Shown: piece after piece, positions 36,003-45,623 of the stretch
How positions within the stretch are numbered: the stretch's first letter is position 1
How the letters are laid out: each line of letters begins with the position of its first letter
Assembly (NCBI GenBank): GCA_002449845.1
Contig: DJXW01000034.1
Span: 210,009 to 274,008 of the forward strand
Direction: 5' to 3'
DNA length: 64,000 nt
From: Prevotella sp. UBA6994
GTDB taxonomy: Bacteria; Bacteroidota; Bacteroidia; Bacteroidales; Bacteroidaceae
Made by a program: the position numbers and the translations under genes
The notes under the pieces: generated by a model
Databases searched by the model: none
What the model saw: only the letters and a program-made list of their open reading frames with translations
What the model was told of the DNA's origin: nothing

Positions 36003-36935
36003 TCATTCTTTTTGCTGATTTCGTCCATACCATTTTGCCATCAATGCTCCACTGATATTGTGCCATACGCTGAAGACAGCTCCAGGAATGGCGGCAAGAG
36101 GATAAGTAGCGAAATGTATGACAGCAAGACTTGAAGCCAATCCAGAATTTTGCATACCCACCTCTATGCTGATGGCAATACACTTTGGACGGGATAAATG
36201 GAGTAAACGCCCAATAACATTGCCCAAAATAAGACCACTCAGATTGTGACATATTACCGCAAGAATGACAAGAAAGCCACCACTCAACAGTCGGTTTGCG
36301 TTATGAGAAACGACAATACCAACCACCATGGTAATCATGATGGTAGAAAAGGCTGGTAAATAATATACAACGCCATGTGTGAAATGTGGTAAATACCTTT
36401 GGCAAAGAAGTCCTCCCACGATAGGTGCAATGACTACGCAAACTATACTCATCAGCATTCCTAATGCGTCAACTTCTACCATGGTACCAGCAAGTAGCCA
36501 TACCATAAATGGAGTCATGAATGGAGCCAATAACGTAGAAGTAGCGGTCATCCCGACAGAAAGGGCAAGGTCACCTTTTGCCAAATATGTGATGACGTTG
36601 GAAGCCGTTCCACCTGGGCAACATCCCACTAATATCATACCAAGAGCCAATTCCTTGGGTAGTTGAAACAACCATACTAACAGCCAAGCCATAAGTGGCA
36701 TGATGGTGAATTGAGCCAAACAACCTATTATCACATCTTTGGGACGACTGAAAACGATTCGAAAGTCACTCATTGATAGTGTCAATCCCATTCCAAACAT
36801 GATTAAACCGAGCAAGGGATTGATAACCCATGTATCTATTGCACAGAAAGGAGCAGGGATGAGCATGGAGAATACTGCCATTAACAACACTAATAACCCC
36901 ATCCAACGAGCTATGAAATCACATATTCTTTTCAT
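36003..36935 (-). CDS. Bile acid:sodium symporter (BASS) family transporter
   Basis: A 310-residue inner-membrane protein with about ten hydrophobic segments. The family features visible are GLIMFGMGLTLSMSDF near residue 45, LVGCCPGGTASNVITYLAKGD (the conserved PGGxxSN sodium-binding region) and MQNSGLASSLAV near the end (the ExGxQNxxLA-type motif, here IEVGMQNSGLA). It probably moves an organic anion with Na+; the substrate need not be a bile acid. Its start overlaps the DUF1460 gene stop by four bases. Confidence 0.88.
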   Translation of the reverse strand: MKRICDFIARWMGLLVLLMAVFSMLIPAPFCAIDTWVINPLLGLIMFGMGLTLSMSDFRIVFSRPKDVIIGCLAQFTIMPLMAWLLVWLFQLPKELALGMILVGCCPGGTASNVITYLAKGDLALSVGMTATSTLLAPFMTPFMVWLLAGTMVEVDALGMLMSIVCVVIAPIVGGLLCQRYLPHFTHGVVYYLPAFSTIMITMVVGIVVSHNANRLLSGGFLVILAVICHNLSGLILGNVIGRLLHLSRPKCIAISIEVGMQNSGLASSLAVIHFATYPLAAIPGAVFSVWHNISGALMAKWYGRNQQKE

Positions 36936-37801
36936 GGTTTCTTTGGTCTTATGATTCGAATACCTATTTGCGTTGTATGTTTCTGCATATAATCATACAA
37001 AGTCATGGGTTCGTCTATCACTTTCTTATGGATCTGCGAGGCATTGATAAGATGGAGACCGTCTTTTCGCCACACCGCAAAACCGATATGAGAAGTGTCT
37101 AAGCCCTTCTTGTTGGTAACGATGGCAATAATATCACCATCGAGGATGGCTTTACGGAACGCACTGGTATTAGAAATCTTATCTTTGGAAATATACTTCA
37201 CCCGTTTACCCGTTAACTCCTTTTCTTTCTTGGATATTTCATTGACCAAAGACGGATTTTTCATCATCATGGGATATTTACCCACATGCTGACTCATGTA
37301 GTCAATGCTCAACGTCTGGATAGAAGAGAATATGCTGTCTGGTACTTGTACTTCCTTGACATATCCCAATTGTGTGTTGTCGGCAATCCAATGAGTGAAA
37401 TAATGCAGACGGGTAGGGTAGGACACATTACCATTCTTATATCTAATCATTCTGAGGAAACGACAGAAATCCTTAAATGAACGTTGTTTCTTCTGAATAC
37501 ACAAAGACAGAGCCATGACGTTCTCCACGAACGTGGTACAATCCAACTGTCTCAGATTAACCACCAGTCTTTCCGTATCGTTGTTCTCTAAAGTCTTTGC
37601 CACGTATGGAATCCCCATCAACTTATTGGAGAAATACAATATCCAGTTGGTTGAGCCATCTTGTTGAATGGCCTCAGCCAATAATTTCTCCACCTTGACA
37701 GAATCTTGTTTCGTATATTGGGGGGATTGAGCTTTGAGGGTAATGAAACAAAAAGTACACAACCACAAAGTCAATCCTATTCTAAAGTTTATTTTACACA
37801 T
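36932..37801 (-). CDS. DUF1460 protein (N-acetylmuramoyl-L-alanine amidase-like)
   Basis: A 289-residue protein with a signal sequence (MCKINFRIGLTLWLCTFCFITLKA). LRQLDCTTFVENVMALSL carries the likely catalytic Cys, and AVWRKDGLHLINAS the His, as in the NlpC/P60-related DUF1460 fold, members of which cleave peptidoglycan stem peptides or act as amidases. It lies 23 bases after the RelA-type gene and overlaps the transporter gene by four bases; import of cell-wall fragments by the transporter is possible but speculative. Confidence 0.83.
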   Translation of the reverse strand: MCKINFRIGLTLWLCTFCFITLKAQSPQYTKQDSVKVEKLLAEAIQQDGSTNWILYFSNKLMGIPYVAKTLENNDTERLVVNLRQLDCTTFVENVMALSLCIQKKQRSFKDFCRFLRMIRYKNGNVSYPTRLHYFTHWIADNTQLGYVKEVQVPDSIFSSIQTLSIDYMSQHVGKYPMMMKNPSLVNEISKKEKELTGKRVKYISKDKISNTSAFRKAILDGDIIAIVTNKKGLDTSHIGFAVWRKDGLHLINASQIHKKVIDEPMTLYDYMQKHTTQIGIRIIRPKKP

Positions 37802-37824
37802 TATTATATTATATATGACTAAAA

Positions 37825-40107
37825 TTAAATTCTCGTTACTTGAATGACACCCTTCACCGTTCGCAATTTCTTGATCAGCGACTCCATCTTGGAAGTAGCA
37901 TCGACCATCACCTCCAGATTACCGCTGAACAATCCATCATGAGAGTCGATATTGATGCTTCTCATCATGATTTTCTCTTCCTTGGAGATAATGCTCGTGA
38001 TGTTGTTGACAATTCCTATATCGTCATTGCCAATGATACGCAAGGTAATAGAATATTGTGACGAACCCTTTCCGCTCCATCGAGCTTTCACCACACGATA
38101 CCCGAAACGTTTACGAAGCTCAGGAGCATTCGGACATTCCATTCTATGAATCTTGATTCCACCGTTCACCGTTACGAAACCAAAGATAGAGTCACCATAA
38201 ATAGGGTGACAGCATTTGGCGAGAGAATAATCCACACCTTTCAGATTCTGGTCAATCACCAACACATCATCATGCCCCACGATACTCGCAGCATCCTGGG
38301 CCTCGAAATTGAAGTTCTCTGCACTTCGTGTAGTGATAGGCGGATTAGGATTCTGTTCTTGTCCGTAAACCTCCAGATACTTATCTATGACAGTATTGAT
38401 GTCGAGTTGTTCCTCGGCGATAGCCCGATAGAAATCGCCAACCACCTTAAATCCCAGTTTCTTGATGGTATGCGACATGGTTCCCTCATCAACGTCGATT
38501 TTCTTGTTCTTAAACCTTCGTTCAAGCGTTTCCTTGGCAAGAAGTCCGTCCTTGATTTGCAAGTCTTTCAAGGCAAGTCTTATCTTAGATTTAGCCCTTG
38601 AAGTAAAGACAATATTCAGCCAATCGCGCTTTGGCTTTTGGTTGTTTTGAGTGATAATCTCTACAGAATCCCCCGAATGAAGTTTTTCACGGATAGGCAC
38701 AACCTTCCCATTGATTTTACCACCCACGCAAGTATTTCCCACACCCGTATGGATATGGTAAGCAAAGTCAAGAACGGTAGCTCCCTTGGGGAATTTGTAT
38801 AAATCGCCCTTGGGTGTAAATACAAATACCTCATCCTCATACAATCCCATCTTAAACTGATCCATGACCTGCAAGCCATCACCAGCCTCAAGAGCAGTAC
38901 GGATATATTCGAGCCAATTGTCAGCATGACTGTCACCCTTGATACCCTTGTATCTCCAGTGGGCAGCCAATCCCCTTTCGGCAATATTATCCATTCTCTC
39001 CGTACGTATTTGCACTTCCACCCATTTGTTTTCAGGTCCTAACACCGTGATGTGAAGACTTTCATAACCATTGGATTTAGGAACGCTAAGCCAATCGCGC
39101 AATCGCTTGGGATTGGGTTGGTACATGTCGGTAACGATAGAATATGCTTGCCAACATTGTTTGAGTTCTTGTGAGTGCATTTTCTTTTCGTCTGTCAATT
39201 CATCCATGTTGGAGTCGATGATGATACGAATGGCAAAAAGGTCGTAAATACCCTCAAACTCACATTGTTGCTTCTTCATCTTCTGCCAAATGGAATGGAT
39301 AGATTTGGTACGCCCCTTCATGTGGAACTTCAATCCTGCCTCTTCCAATTGCTTACGTACAGGTTCAATGAATCTTTCTATATACGCATCACGAGATTTC
39401 TTGGTGGCATTCAGTTTCTCGCGAATCATGTAATAAGCATCATGCTCAAGGTACTTCAGAGACAAATCCTCAAGTTCGCTTTTCAATTTGTACAATCCCA
39501 ACTTGTGGGCAAGGGGAGCATACAGGTAACTGGCCTCTTCGCTCACCTTTCTCTTCGCATCTACCTCTTTGGTGTCTCTAATCTGCCTCATCAAGTTTAC
39601 CCTTTCTGCAATCATGATGAGAATCACACGCATGTCTTCGGCAAACGACAGAAGGAGGTTCCTGAAGTTCTCGCTCTCTATCACCTGGCTTTTTGTGTAA
39701 AGGCTATGAACCTTAATCAGTCCCTTGACAATTTGCAGACAACTGACTCCAAAGGTATTTCCAATCTCATCAAGTATGCCCAATGATTCTCCCTTACCTT
39801 TATTGTCAGTCATCATTTCCACCATGTCTTGATAGTTGATGGTAGAATAGAGCAAGATAGCAAAGATTCCATCTCGTTTCAAGCCTATTTCATCAATGGC
39901 AATCTTTGCCGTTTGCAGGGCTTTGATAATGGGATTCAATCCGAATACATCCCTTTGAATGTTGTTGTTTTCCAATGCGCCATAAACATACTCTCGCAAT
40001 GTTGACACATCGTTATCATCAAAGGTATCTCCTATATTTAGTTTGATGTTATCTATCAATTCTAAAGCAAGCCTTTTTTCCTTATTTGTAAAATGTAATT
40101 TGTCCAT
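37825..40107 (-). CDS. relA: RelA/SpoT-family (p)ppGpp synthetase with degenerate hydrolase domain
   Basis: A 760-residue long RSH protein. The synthetase domain is intact: GRTKSIHSIWQKMKK, GIYDLFAIRII, KSNGYESLHITV and EVQIRTERMDNIAERG. It is followed by a TGS domain (VFVFTPKGDLYKFPKGATV) and a C-terminal ACT domain. In the N-terminal hydrolase region the metal-binding HD pair is gone: the expected HDxxED sequence reads LLYSTINYQDMVE (86-98) and the DRLHNMR motif reads ERVNLMR (168-174). It should therefore make, but not degrade, (p)ppGpp, like RelA. First gene of a unit with the DUF1460 and BASS genes. Confidence 0.93.
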   Translation of the reverse strand: MDKLHFTNKEKRLALELIDNIKLNIGDTFDDNDVSTLREYVYGALENNNIQRDVFGLNPIIKALQTAKIAIDEIGLKRDGIFAILLYSTINYQDMVEMMTDNKGKGESLGILDEIGNTFGVSCLQIVKGLIKVHSLYTKSQVIESENFRNLLLSFAEDMRVILIMIAERVNLMRQIRDTKEVDAKRKVSEEASYLYAPLAHKLGLYKLKSELEDLSLKYLEHDAYYMIREKLNATKKSRDAYIERFIEPVRKQLEEAGLKFHMKGRTKSIHSIWQKMKKQQCEFEGIYDLFAIRIIIDSNMDELTDEKKMHSQELKQCWQAYSIVTDMYQPNPKRLRDWLSVPKSNGYESLHITVLGPENKWVEVQIRTERMDNIAERGLAAHWRYKGIKGDSHADNWLEYIRTALEAGDGLQVMDQFKMGLYEDEVFVFTPKGDLYKFPKGATVLDFAYHIHTGVGNTCVGGKINGKVVPIREKLHSGDSVEIITQNNQKPKRDWLNIVFTSRAKSKIRLALKDLQIKDGLLAKETLERRFKNKKIDVDEGTMSHTIKKLGFKVVGDFYRAIAEEQLDINTVIDKYLEVYGQEQNPNPPITTRSAENFNFEAQDAASIVGHDDVLVIDQNLKGVDYSLAKCCHPIYGDSIFGFVTVNGGIKIHRMECPNAPELRKRFGYRVVKARWSGKGSSQYSITLRIIGNDDIGIVNNITSIISKEEKIMMRSINIDSHDGLFSGNLEVMVDATSKMESLIKKLRTVKGVIQVTRI

Positions 40108-40136
40108 TTCTCGTGCCTGTCTTTTTTATTTTAATG

Positions 40137-40144
40137 CAAAAATA
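40137..40144 (-). promoter_or_regulatory. -7 box (TATTTTTG, minus strand) of relA
   Basis: CAAAAATA on the plus strand reads TATTTTTG on the minus strand, 29 bases before the relA start. It shares the 149-base divergent region with the DUF4301 gene promoter. Confidence 0.5.
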
Positions 40145-40187
40145 CAAAATATTAGTCATTTATTTTCCCTTTTCCAAAAAAACTGAT

Positions 40188-40195
40188 TATATTTG
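40188..40195 (+). promoter_or_regulatory. -7 box (TATATTTG) of the DUF4301 gene
   Basis: TATATTTG fits the consensus, 61 bases before ATG 40257. TTTC at 40164-40167 sits at the 20-base spacing as a near match to TTTG. The box lies within the longer frame from 40113, supporting the shorter start. Confidence 0.55.
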
Positions 40196-40256
40196 CACAT
40201 ATTTACAACAAAATTGTATTTTTATCCTTGAACTATTAACTTTATTAAAGATAAAC

Positions 40257-41771
40257 ATGACAGAACAAGACCTAAAACAGATTGCAGCCCGTGGTATTAC
40301 GGAGCAGCAAGTGGAACATCAACTTGAACAGTTTAAGACGGGTTTCCCTTTCCTCAAACTTGAAGCCGCCGCTTCTATAGGTAACGGAATCATTGCACCC
40401 AACCAAGAGGAAAAGGAAGAATACGTAAAAGCTTGGAATGAATACAAGGCTGCGGGAAGAAAGATTGTAAAGTTTGTACCCGCAAGCGGTGCGGCAAGTC
40501 GTATGTTTAAGAATATGTTTGCATTTGTAGATGCTCCATACGACGTGCCTACAACAGACTTTGAGAAAGAGTATTTTGACAACATCAAGAAGTTTGCGTT
40601 TAGAGAAGCACTTTGCGACCAGTGTAAGAAGAATGAAGGGAAAAACATCAAGACCTTGTTGGCAGAAGGCAATTATAAGGCAATTGCACGCAATATGCTT
40701 TCAAAAGATGGTCTCAACTATGGTAATCTCCCCAAGGGACTGCTGTTGTTCCATAGCTATGAGGAAGGTCCCAGAACTCCTATGGAAGAGCATCTTGTAG
40801 AGGCTGCTCTCTATGCAAGTTCTAACGGTGAGGCAAACGTTCACTTTACCGTTAGCCACGACCATATCGAACTCTTCAAGCAGAAAGTAGCTGAATGCGC
40901 AGATAAATATGCTGAGAAATACAACGTGAAGTTTAACATCAGTTTCTCTGAGCAAAAGCCCAGCACAGACACCATTGCCGCCAATCCTGACAATACTCCT
41001 TTCCGCGACGAGGATGGTTCTTTGGTATTCAGACCTGGTGGACATGGAGCTCTTATCCAAAACCTGAACGATATTGATGCAGATGTTGTGTTTATCAAGA
41101 ACATTGATAACGTGGTTCCAGACCGTCTGAAGGGTGATACCGTAGAATACAAGCAGGTGATTGCAGGTATCTTAGTGGAATTACAACAACGAGCATTCAA
41201 CTATCTGCGCTTATTAGATACGGGAATGTACTCTCATGCTCAATTGGAGGAAATCATCCGTTTCTTGAAACACGACTTGTGTTGCATCCGTACAGACGTG
41301 AAGGATTTGGAAGATGCCGACTTGGTTATCTACCTGCGTAAGAAGTTGAATCGTCCTATGCGTGTGTGTGGTGTGGTGAAGAACGTTGGCGAACCAGGAG
41401 GCGGTCCATTCCTTACATACAATCAAGACGGTACCATTAGCTTGCAGATCTTGGAGTCATCACAGATTGACAAGAGCAATACTGAGTATATGAAGATGTT
41501 TACAGAAGGTACTCACTTCAATCCTGTTGACCTCGTTTGTGCCATCAAGGACTATCAGGGAAATCCTTTCAATCTGCCCGAATTTGTTGACCCAACAACA
41601 GGCTTCATCAGTTCCAAGAGCAAAGGTGGTCGTGAGTTGAAAGCACTCGAATTACCAGGATTGTGGAATGGCGCAATGAGCGATTGGAACACGGTGTTTG
41701 TGGAAGTTCCTCTCAGCACATTCAATCCAGTAAAGACCGTCAACGACTTGTTGCGTGAGCAACATCAATAA
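40257..41771 (+). CDS. DUF4301 family protein, nucleotidyltransferase-like
   Basis: A 504-residue cytoplasmic protein from ATG 40257 (MTEQDLKQIAARGI). It matches DUF4301 of Bacteroidota. KFVPASGAASRMFKNM resembles the G-x-G-x-R nucleotide loop of sugar-1-phosphate uridylyltransferases, and FRPGGHGALIQNLNDIDADVVFIKNIDN resembles their GHG and IDN motifs (inference), so a sugar-nucleotide-related activity is possible but unproven. The frame from 40113 is rejected since the promoter lies inside it. Divergent from relA and monocistronic, with a terminator after it. Confidence 0.78.
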   Translation: MTEQDLKQIAARGITEQQVEHQLEQFKTGFPFLKLEAAASIGNGIIAPNQEEKEEYVKAWNEYKAAGRKIVKFVPASGAASRMFKNMFAFVDAPYDVPTTDFEKEYFDNIKKFAFREALCDQCKKNEGKNIKTLLAEGNYKAIARNMLSKDGLNYGNLPKGLLLFHSYEEGPRTPMEEHLVEAALYASSNGEANVHFTVSHDHIELFKQKVAECADKYAEKYNVKFNISFSEQKPSTDTIAANPDNTPFRDEDGSLVFRPGGHGALIQNLNDIDADVVFIKNIDNVVPDRLKGDTVEYKQVIAGILVELQQRAFNYLRLLDTGMYSHAQLEEIIRFLKHDLCCIRTDVKDLEDADLVIYLRKKLNRPMRVCGVVKNVGEPGGGPFLTYNQDGTISLQILESSQIDKSNTEYMKMFTEGTHFNPVDLVCAIKDYQGNPFNLPEFVDPTTGFISSKSKGGRELKALELPGLWNGAMSDWNTVFVEVPLSTFNPVKTVNDLLREQHQ

Positions 41772-41845
41772 AGGAATCATGATGTCTTTGACGTTCATTC
41801 AAATGATTGATAGTCAAAACAAATACACGTATTTCGATACAAATA

Positions 41846-41875
41846 AAAACGGTAGGCTATATGCTTACCGTTTTT
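41846..41875 (+). terminator. Rho-independent terminator after the DUF4301 gene
   Basis: AAAACGGTAGGC pairs with GCTTACCGTTTT around TATAT (one G-T pair) and is followed by T residues. It lies in the 310-base gap before the mannan operon; the rest of that gap holds only AT-rich sequence and the promoter box at 42051. Confidence 0.8.
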
Positions 41876-42050
41876 CATTTGCAAACATATCGTTTGCCAT
41901 TGCTAAACATGGTATTTGTCTTTGCCAAAGATATGGTTTATTTAGTGAAAACTTATTTTTTCAGATAAATAATAGAAGGTACATAGACAGAAATATTTGA
42001 AAGTATTAGCATTTGACAATAAAGTATTATTTTCATTTGCAAAAAATATT

Positions 42051-42058
42051 TATCTTTG
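42051..42058 (+). promoter_or_regulatory. -7 box (TATCTTTG) of the mannan operon
   Basis: TATCTTTG, 23 bases before the first gene of the five-gene mannan unit. No TTTG at standard distance, which may mean that an activator is needed, as is common for polysaccharide operons. Confidence 0.6.
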
Positions 42059-42081
42059 CACTATCTTAACCTAATTGATTT

Positions 42082-43359
42082 ATGAAGAAGTATTTCGTTT
42101 TATTGGTATTAGTTCTTACCATTCTCCCCATATCTGCCCAGATAAGGGGAAACAACATTGTTGTTATTGTGTCTCCTGACCATCAAGATTGGAATTACAA
42201 GGTAGGAGAGAAGGCTACTTTCAACGTGCAAGTACTTAAATCAAGTACACTTGTAGATAATGTACAAGTGGATTATGAGGCAGGACCTGACATGTATCCT
42301 GAAGTGAAGAAAAGTACTACGCTGAAAGACGGAACGATGAAATATAGTGCTACGATGTCTAAACCTGGCTTTTACCGTTTCAAAGTGAAGGCATACGTCA
42401 ACGGAAAGGAATATACGGGTATCAGCACTGCTGCCTTTTCACCGGAAAAACTACAACCATTTGCTCAATGTCCCAAAGACTTTGATGATTTTTGGAAGAA
42501 AGCCTTGGATGAAGCACGTAAGAATGATTTGAATCCAACGAAAACTTTATTGCCAGAGAGATGTACGAAGGATGTGAATGTATATGAGGTGAGTTTTGTG
42601 AACAACAGATGGGGAAGCCGTATCTATGGCATTCTCTGTTTGCCTGTCAAGCCCGGAAAGTATCCCGCCTTGTTGCGCGTACCTGGAGCTGGTGTCCGCC
42701 CTTACTCTGGTGATGTCTATACGGCTTCAAAAGGAGCCATCACTCTGGAAATTGGTGTACATGGCATTCCCGTTACCATGCAGCAAAATGTTTATGATAG
42801 ATTATTGGATGGTGCATTGAATGGTTATTGGGATTCAAATGTCGATGATCCCAATAAGAATGCCTACAAACGTATCGTCACGGGAGCCGTTAGGTCGGTT
42901 GATTACATAGCCTCTCTTCCTGAGTGGGATGGTAAGACGATTGGCGTAACGGGTGCTTCACAAGGTGGATTCCTGTCTATTGCCACTGCTGCACTTGACA
43001 AGCGCATCACCTTTATAGGTGCAGTACATGATGCGATGTGTGATTATGAGGCAGAAGCACATCACGTAGCAGGAGGTTGGCCACATTATTTCCTTTATGG
43101 AAAAGCCGATCAGAAAAAGATTGAAGGAGGGCGCTATTATGATGGCGTGAACTTTGCCCGTCGATTAACATGTGATTGTTGGTTCTCGTTTGGATATAAT
43201 GACGAGGTTGTTCCACCAACATCGTCTTATGGAACATATAATATTGTAACTGCTCCTAAGAAATTAAGCGTTTATCAACAAACCGCCCATTTCTGGTATC
43301 AGGAACAATGGGATGAATGGCAGAATTGGCTGTTGGAGAAAATGAATATCAATCAATAA
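42082..43359 (+). CDS. Secreted CE7-like acetyl esterase
   Basis: A 425-residue protein with a signal peptide (MKKYFVLLVLVLTILPISA). An N-terminal beta-sandwich domain (about residues 20-115) precedes an alpha/beta hydrolase domain similar to acetyl xylan esterases of family CE7: Ser293 in TGASQGG, an Asp in GYNDEVVPP and a His in QQTAHFWYQEQW. In a mannan operon it probably removes acetyl groups from mannan or oligosaccharides so that the GH26 enzyme can act (inference). Its stop overlaps an ATG of the next gene (TAATG), suggesting coupled translation. Confidence 0.87.
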   Translation: MKKYFVLLVLVLTILPISAQIRGNNIVVIVSPDHQDWNYKVGEKATFNVQVLKSSTLVDNVQVDYEAGPDMYPEVKKSTTLKDGTMKYSATMSKPGFYRFKVKAYVNGKEYTGISTAAFSPEKLQPFAQCPKDFDDFWKKALDEARKNDLNPTKTLLPERCTKDVNVYEVSFVNNRWGSRIYGILCLPVKPGKYPALLRVPGAGVRPYSGDVYTASKGAITLEIGVHGIPVTMQQNVYDRLLDGALNGYWDSNVDDPNKNAYKRIVTGAVRSVDYIASLPEWDGKTIGVTGASQGGFLSIATAALDKRITFIGAVHDAMCDYEAEAHHVAGGWPHYFLYGKADQKKIEGGRYYDGVNFARRLTCDCWFSFGYNDEVVPPTSSYGTYNIVTAPKKLSVYQQTAHFWYQEQWDEWQNWLLEKMNINQ

Positions 43360-43367
43360 TGTATCTT

Positions 43368-44447
43368 ATGACAAAAACGGTTTTAATGGCAATCATTGCC
43401 GCTACTATGGTTTCATGTAGCTCGCAAAAGGCCTCTACTACTAATGAAACAGGGGCAGAGACCCTTTTCAAGCGATTGGATAGCTTGCACCAAAAAGGGT
43501 ACATGTATGGTCACCAAGACGATCCGTTCTATGGATTGACATGGGAATGGGATGAAAACCGCAGCGACATTCTCGCTACTGTAGGCGATTATCCGGCTGT
43601 GATGGGCTTTGAATTGGGTGGAATAGAGATGGACGACGCAAAAAACTTGGATAGTGTGCCCTTCAATCGTATTCGTCAGGAGCTGGTTGCACATGATCAA
43701 CGTGGCGGAATCGTTACCATTAGCTGGCATCCCCGTAATCCTCTCACAGGAGGAACGGCATGGGACGTAGATAATAACCAAGTGGTAAAGAGCATCCTTC
43801 CTGGTGGTGCTGAGCATGAAAAGTTTGAACTATGGATGAAACGCATTGGTGATTTCATTGAGACGCTGAAGGATGAGAATGGCAAACCTATTCCCATCAT
43901 CTTCCGTCCTTGGCACGAGAACAATGGTTCTTGGTTCTGGTGGGGACAGAAATTGTGTACTGATGAGGAATTTCTAGGACTTTGGAACATGCTCCAGGAT
44001 AATTTCAACAACCGTGGATTCAGCAATCTGTTGTGGAGCTATTCTCCTAACATTGACGGAACCATGACCGAAGAAACATTCTTGAAACGTTATCCAGGTA
44101 ACGATCGTGTTTCCTTGATAGGCTTAGATGCTTATCAATGGGGAAAGGAAGAAGATTTTGTTAAGCAATTGACCGCTGACATGACCATGATCAGTAACTT
44201 TGCCAAGAAAAACGATAAGCTCTACGCTCTTACAGAATGTGGATTTAAGAACATTCCAGACTCTACGTGGTGGACACGTGTGCTGATGCCTGTCTTGGAT
44301 CAATTCAAGCCATCTTATTTCTTAACTTGGAGAAATGCCAAACATGAGTATTTTGCTCCAGATCCCAACCAAGTAAGTGCGGCTGACTTCAAGAAACTCT
44401 ATGATACGGAAAACTCTCTGTTCTTAAAGGAAATCAAAAACAAATAA
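43368..44447 (+). CDS. GH26 beta-mannanase, lipoprotein
   Basis: A 359-residue enzyme with a lipobox (MVSC, Cys17), so it is anchored in the outer or inner membrane. GH26 motifs: RPWHENNGSWFWWG with acid/base Glu184 and YALTECGFKN with nucleophile Glu290. ISWHPRNP is also conserved. It cuts beta-1,4-mannan to mannobiose. ATG 43359, three codons upstream and overlapping the esterase stop, is an alternative start; 43368 gives a more normal signal. Second gene of a mannan operon. Confidence 0.92.
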   Translation: MTKTVLMAIIAATMVSCSSQKASTTNETGAETLFKRLDSLHQKGYMYGHQDDPFYGLTWEWDENRSDILATVGDYPAVMGFELGGIEMDDAKNLDSVPFNRIRQELVAHDQRGGIVTISWHPRNPLTGGTAWDVDNNQVVKSILPGGAEHEKFELWMKRIGDFIETLKDENGKPIPIIFRPWHENNGSWFWWGQKLCTDEEFLGLWNMLQDNFNNRGFSNLLWSYSPNIDGTMTEETFLKRYPGNDRVSLIGLDAYQWGKEEDFVKQLTADMTMISNFAKKNDKLYALTECGFKNIPDSTWWTRVLMPVLDQFKPSYFLTWRNAKHEYFAPDPNQVSAADFKKLYDTENSLFLKEIKNK

Positions 44448-44458
44448 AATACAGTAAA

Positions 44459-45622
44459 ATGACAGATTTTGAAAAGAAAGTAGCAGCTCTCAAAGCTCAT
44501 CACGAAGAGTTGTTAAGCCAAAAGAATGAGCCAATGGAGTGGGGGAACGGTATCTATGAAAAGTATAAGAATCCCATTCTTACCGCAGAACATACACCAT
44601 TAGAGTGGCGATATGATTTCAATGAAAAGGATAATCCCTACCTGATGCAACGCATCATGATGAATGCTACCCTAAATTCTGGTGCCATCAAATGGAATGG
44701 TAAGTATCTGTTGGTTGTCCGTGTGGAAGGTGCTGACCGCAAGTCGTTCTTTGCCGTTGCTGAGAGTCCTAACGGTATCGACAATTTCCGTTTTTGGGAT
44801 GAACCAATCACGATGCCCGATGACGTGATTCCAGCCACCAACATCTACGACATGCGACTTACCGCTCACGAGGATGGATGGATTTATGGCGTATTCTGTG
44901 CAGAACGTCATGATGACGCACAACCTGGTGATTTAAGTGCTGCTACGGCAACAGCTGCCATTGCTCGCACGAAAGACTTGAAGACATGGGAACGTCTGCC
45001 AGACTTGAAGAGCAAGAGTCAGCAACGTAACGTGGTTCTTCATCCTGAATTTGTCGATGGTAAATATGCTTTCTACACTCGTCCACAAGATGGCTTCATT
45101 GATACTGGTTCTGGTGGCGGTATAGGCTGGGCATTGGTTGACGACATCACTCATGCCGAGGTGAAGGAAGAGAAGATTATCAACCCTCGTCATTACCATA
45201 CCATCATGGAAGTAAAGAATGGTGAAGGTCCTCATCCCATCAAGACTGATCGTGGATGGTTGCATTTGGCACACGGAGTACGTGGCTGTGCCAGTGGTTT
45301 GCGTTATGTATTATATATGTATATGACCGCTCTCGACGATCCCACTCGTGTCATTGCCCAACCAGGAGGATATTTCCTCGTTCCCGAAGGATGGGAATAT
45401 ATTGGTGATGTGATGAACGTGGCTTTTGCCAACGGTTGGATTGCCGACGAAGATGGAAAAGTATTTATTTACTATGCGTCAAGTGACACGCGTATGCACG
45501 TGGCAACTTCTACCATAGACAAGCTTATCGACTATTGTATGAATACGCCTGAAGATGGATTAACAACGTCTGCATCTGTGGAGACCATCAAGAAACTTAT
45601 TGCAAAAAACAAGAACATATAA
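44459..45622 (+). CDS. GH130 4-O-beta-D-mannosyl-D-glucose phosphorylase
   Basis: A 387-residue cytoplasmic enzyme. It resembles the Bacteroides fragilis mannosylglucose phosphorylase in length and sequence: GNGIYEKYKNPILTAEHTP near the N terminus, RIMMNATLNSGAIKW, then Asp131 in NIYDMRLTAHEDG at the place of the proposed proton donor. It converts Man-beta-1,4-Glc plus phosphate to mannose-1-phosphate and glucose. The partner mannobiose 2-epimerase is the last gene of the same operon. A transporter gene starts two bases after its stop. Confidence 0.92.
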   Translation: MTDFEKKVAALKAHHEELLSQKNEPMEWGNGIYEKYKNPILTAEHTPLEWRYDFNEKDNPYLMQRIMMNATLNSGAIKWNGKYLLVVRVEGADRKSFFAVAESPNGIDNFRFWDEPITMPDDVIPATNIYDMRLTAHEDGWIYGVFCAERHDDAQPGDLSAATATAAIARTKDLKTWERLPDLKSKSQQRNVVLHPEFVDGKYAFYTRPQDGFIDTGSGGGIGWALVDDITHAEVKEEKIINPRHYHTIMEVKNGEGPHPIKTDRGWLHLAHGVRGCASGLRYVLYMYMTALDDPTRVIAQPGGYFLVPEGWEYIGDVMNVAFANGWIADEDGKVFIYYASSDTRMHVATSTIDKLIDYCMNTPEDGLTTSASVETIKKLIAKNKNI

Positions 45623-45623
45623 T

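Noticed and set aside
40113..40256. N-terminal extension of the DUF4301 protein
   Set aside because: The -7 box lies inside it and the added residues are AT-driven without homology; start set at 40257.
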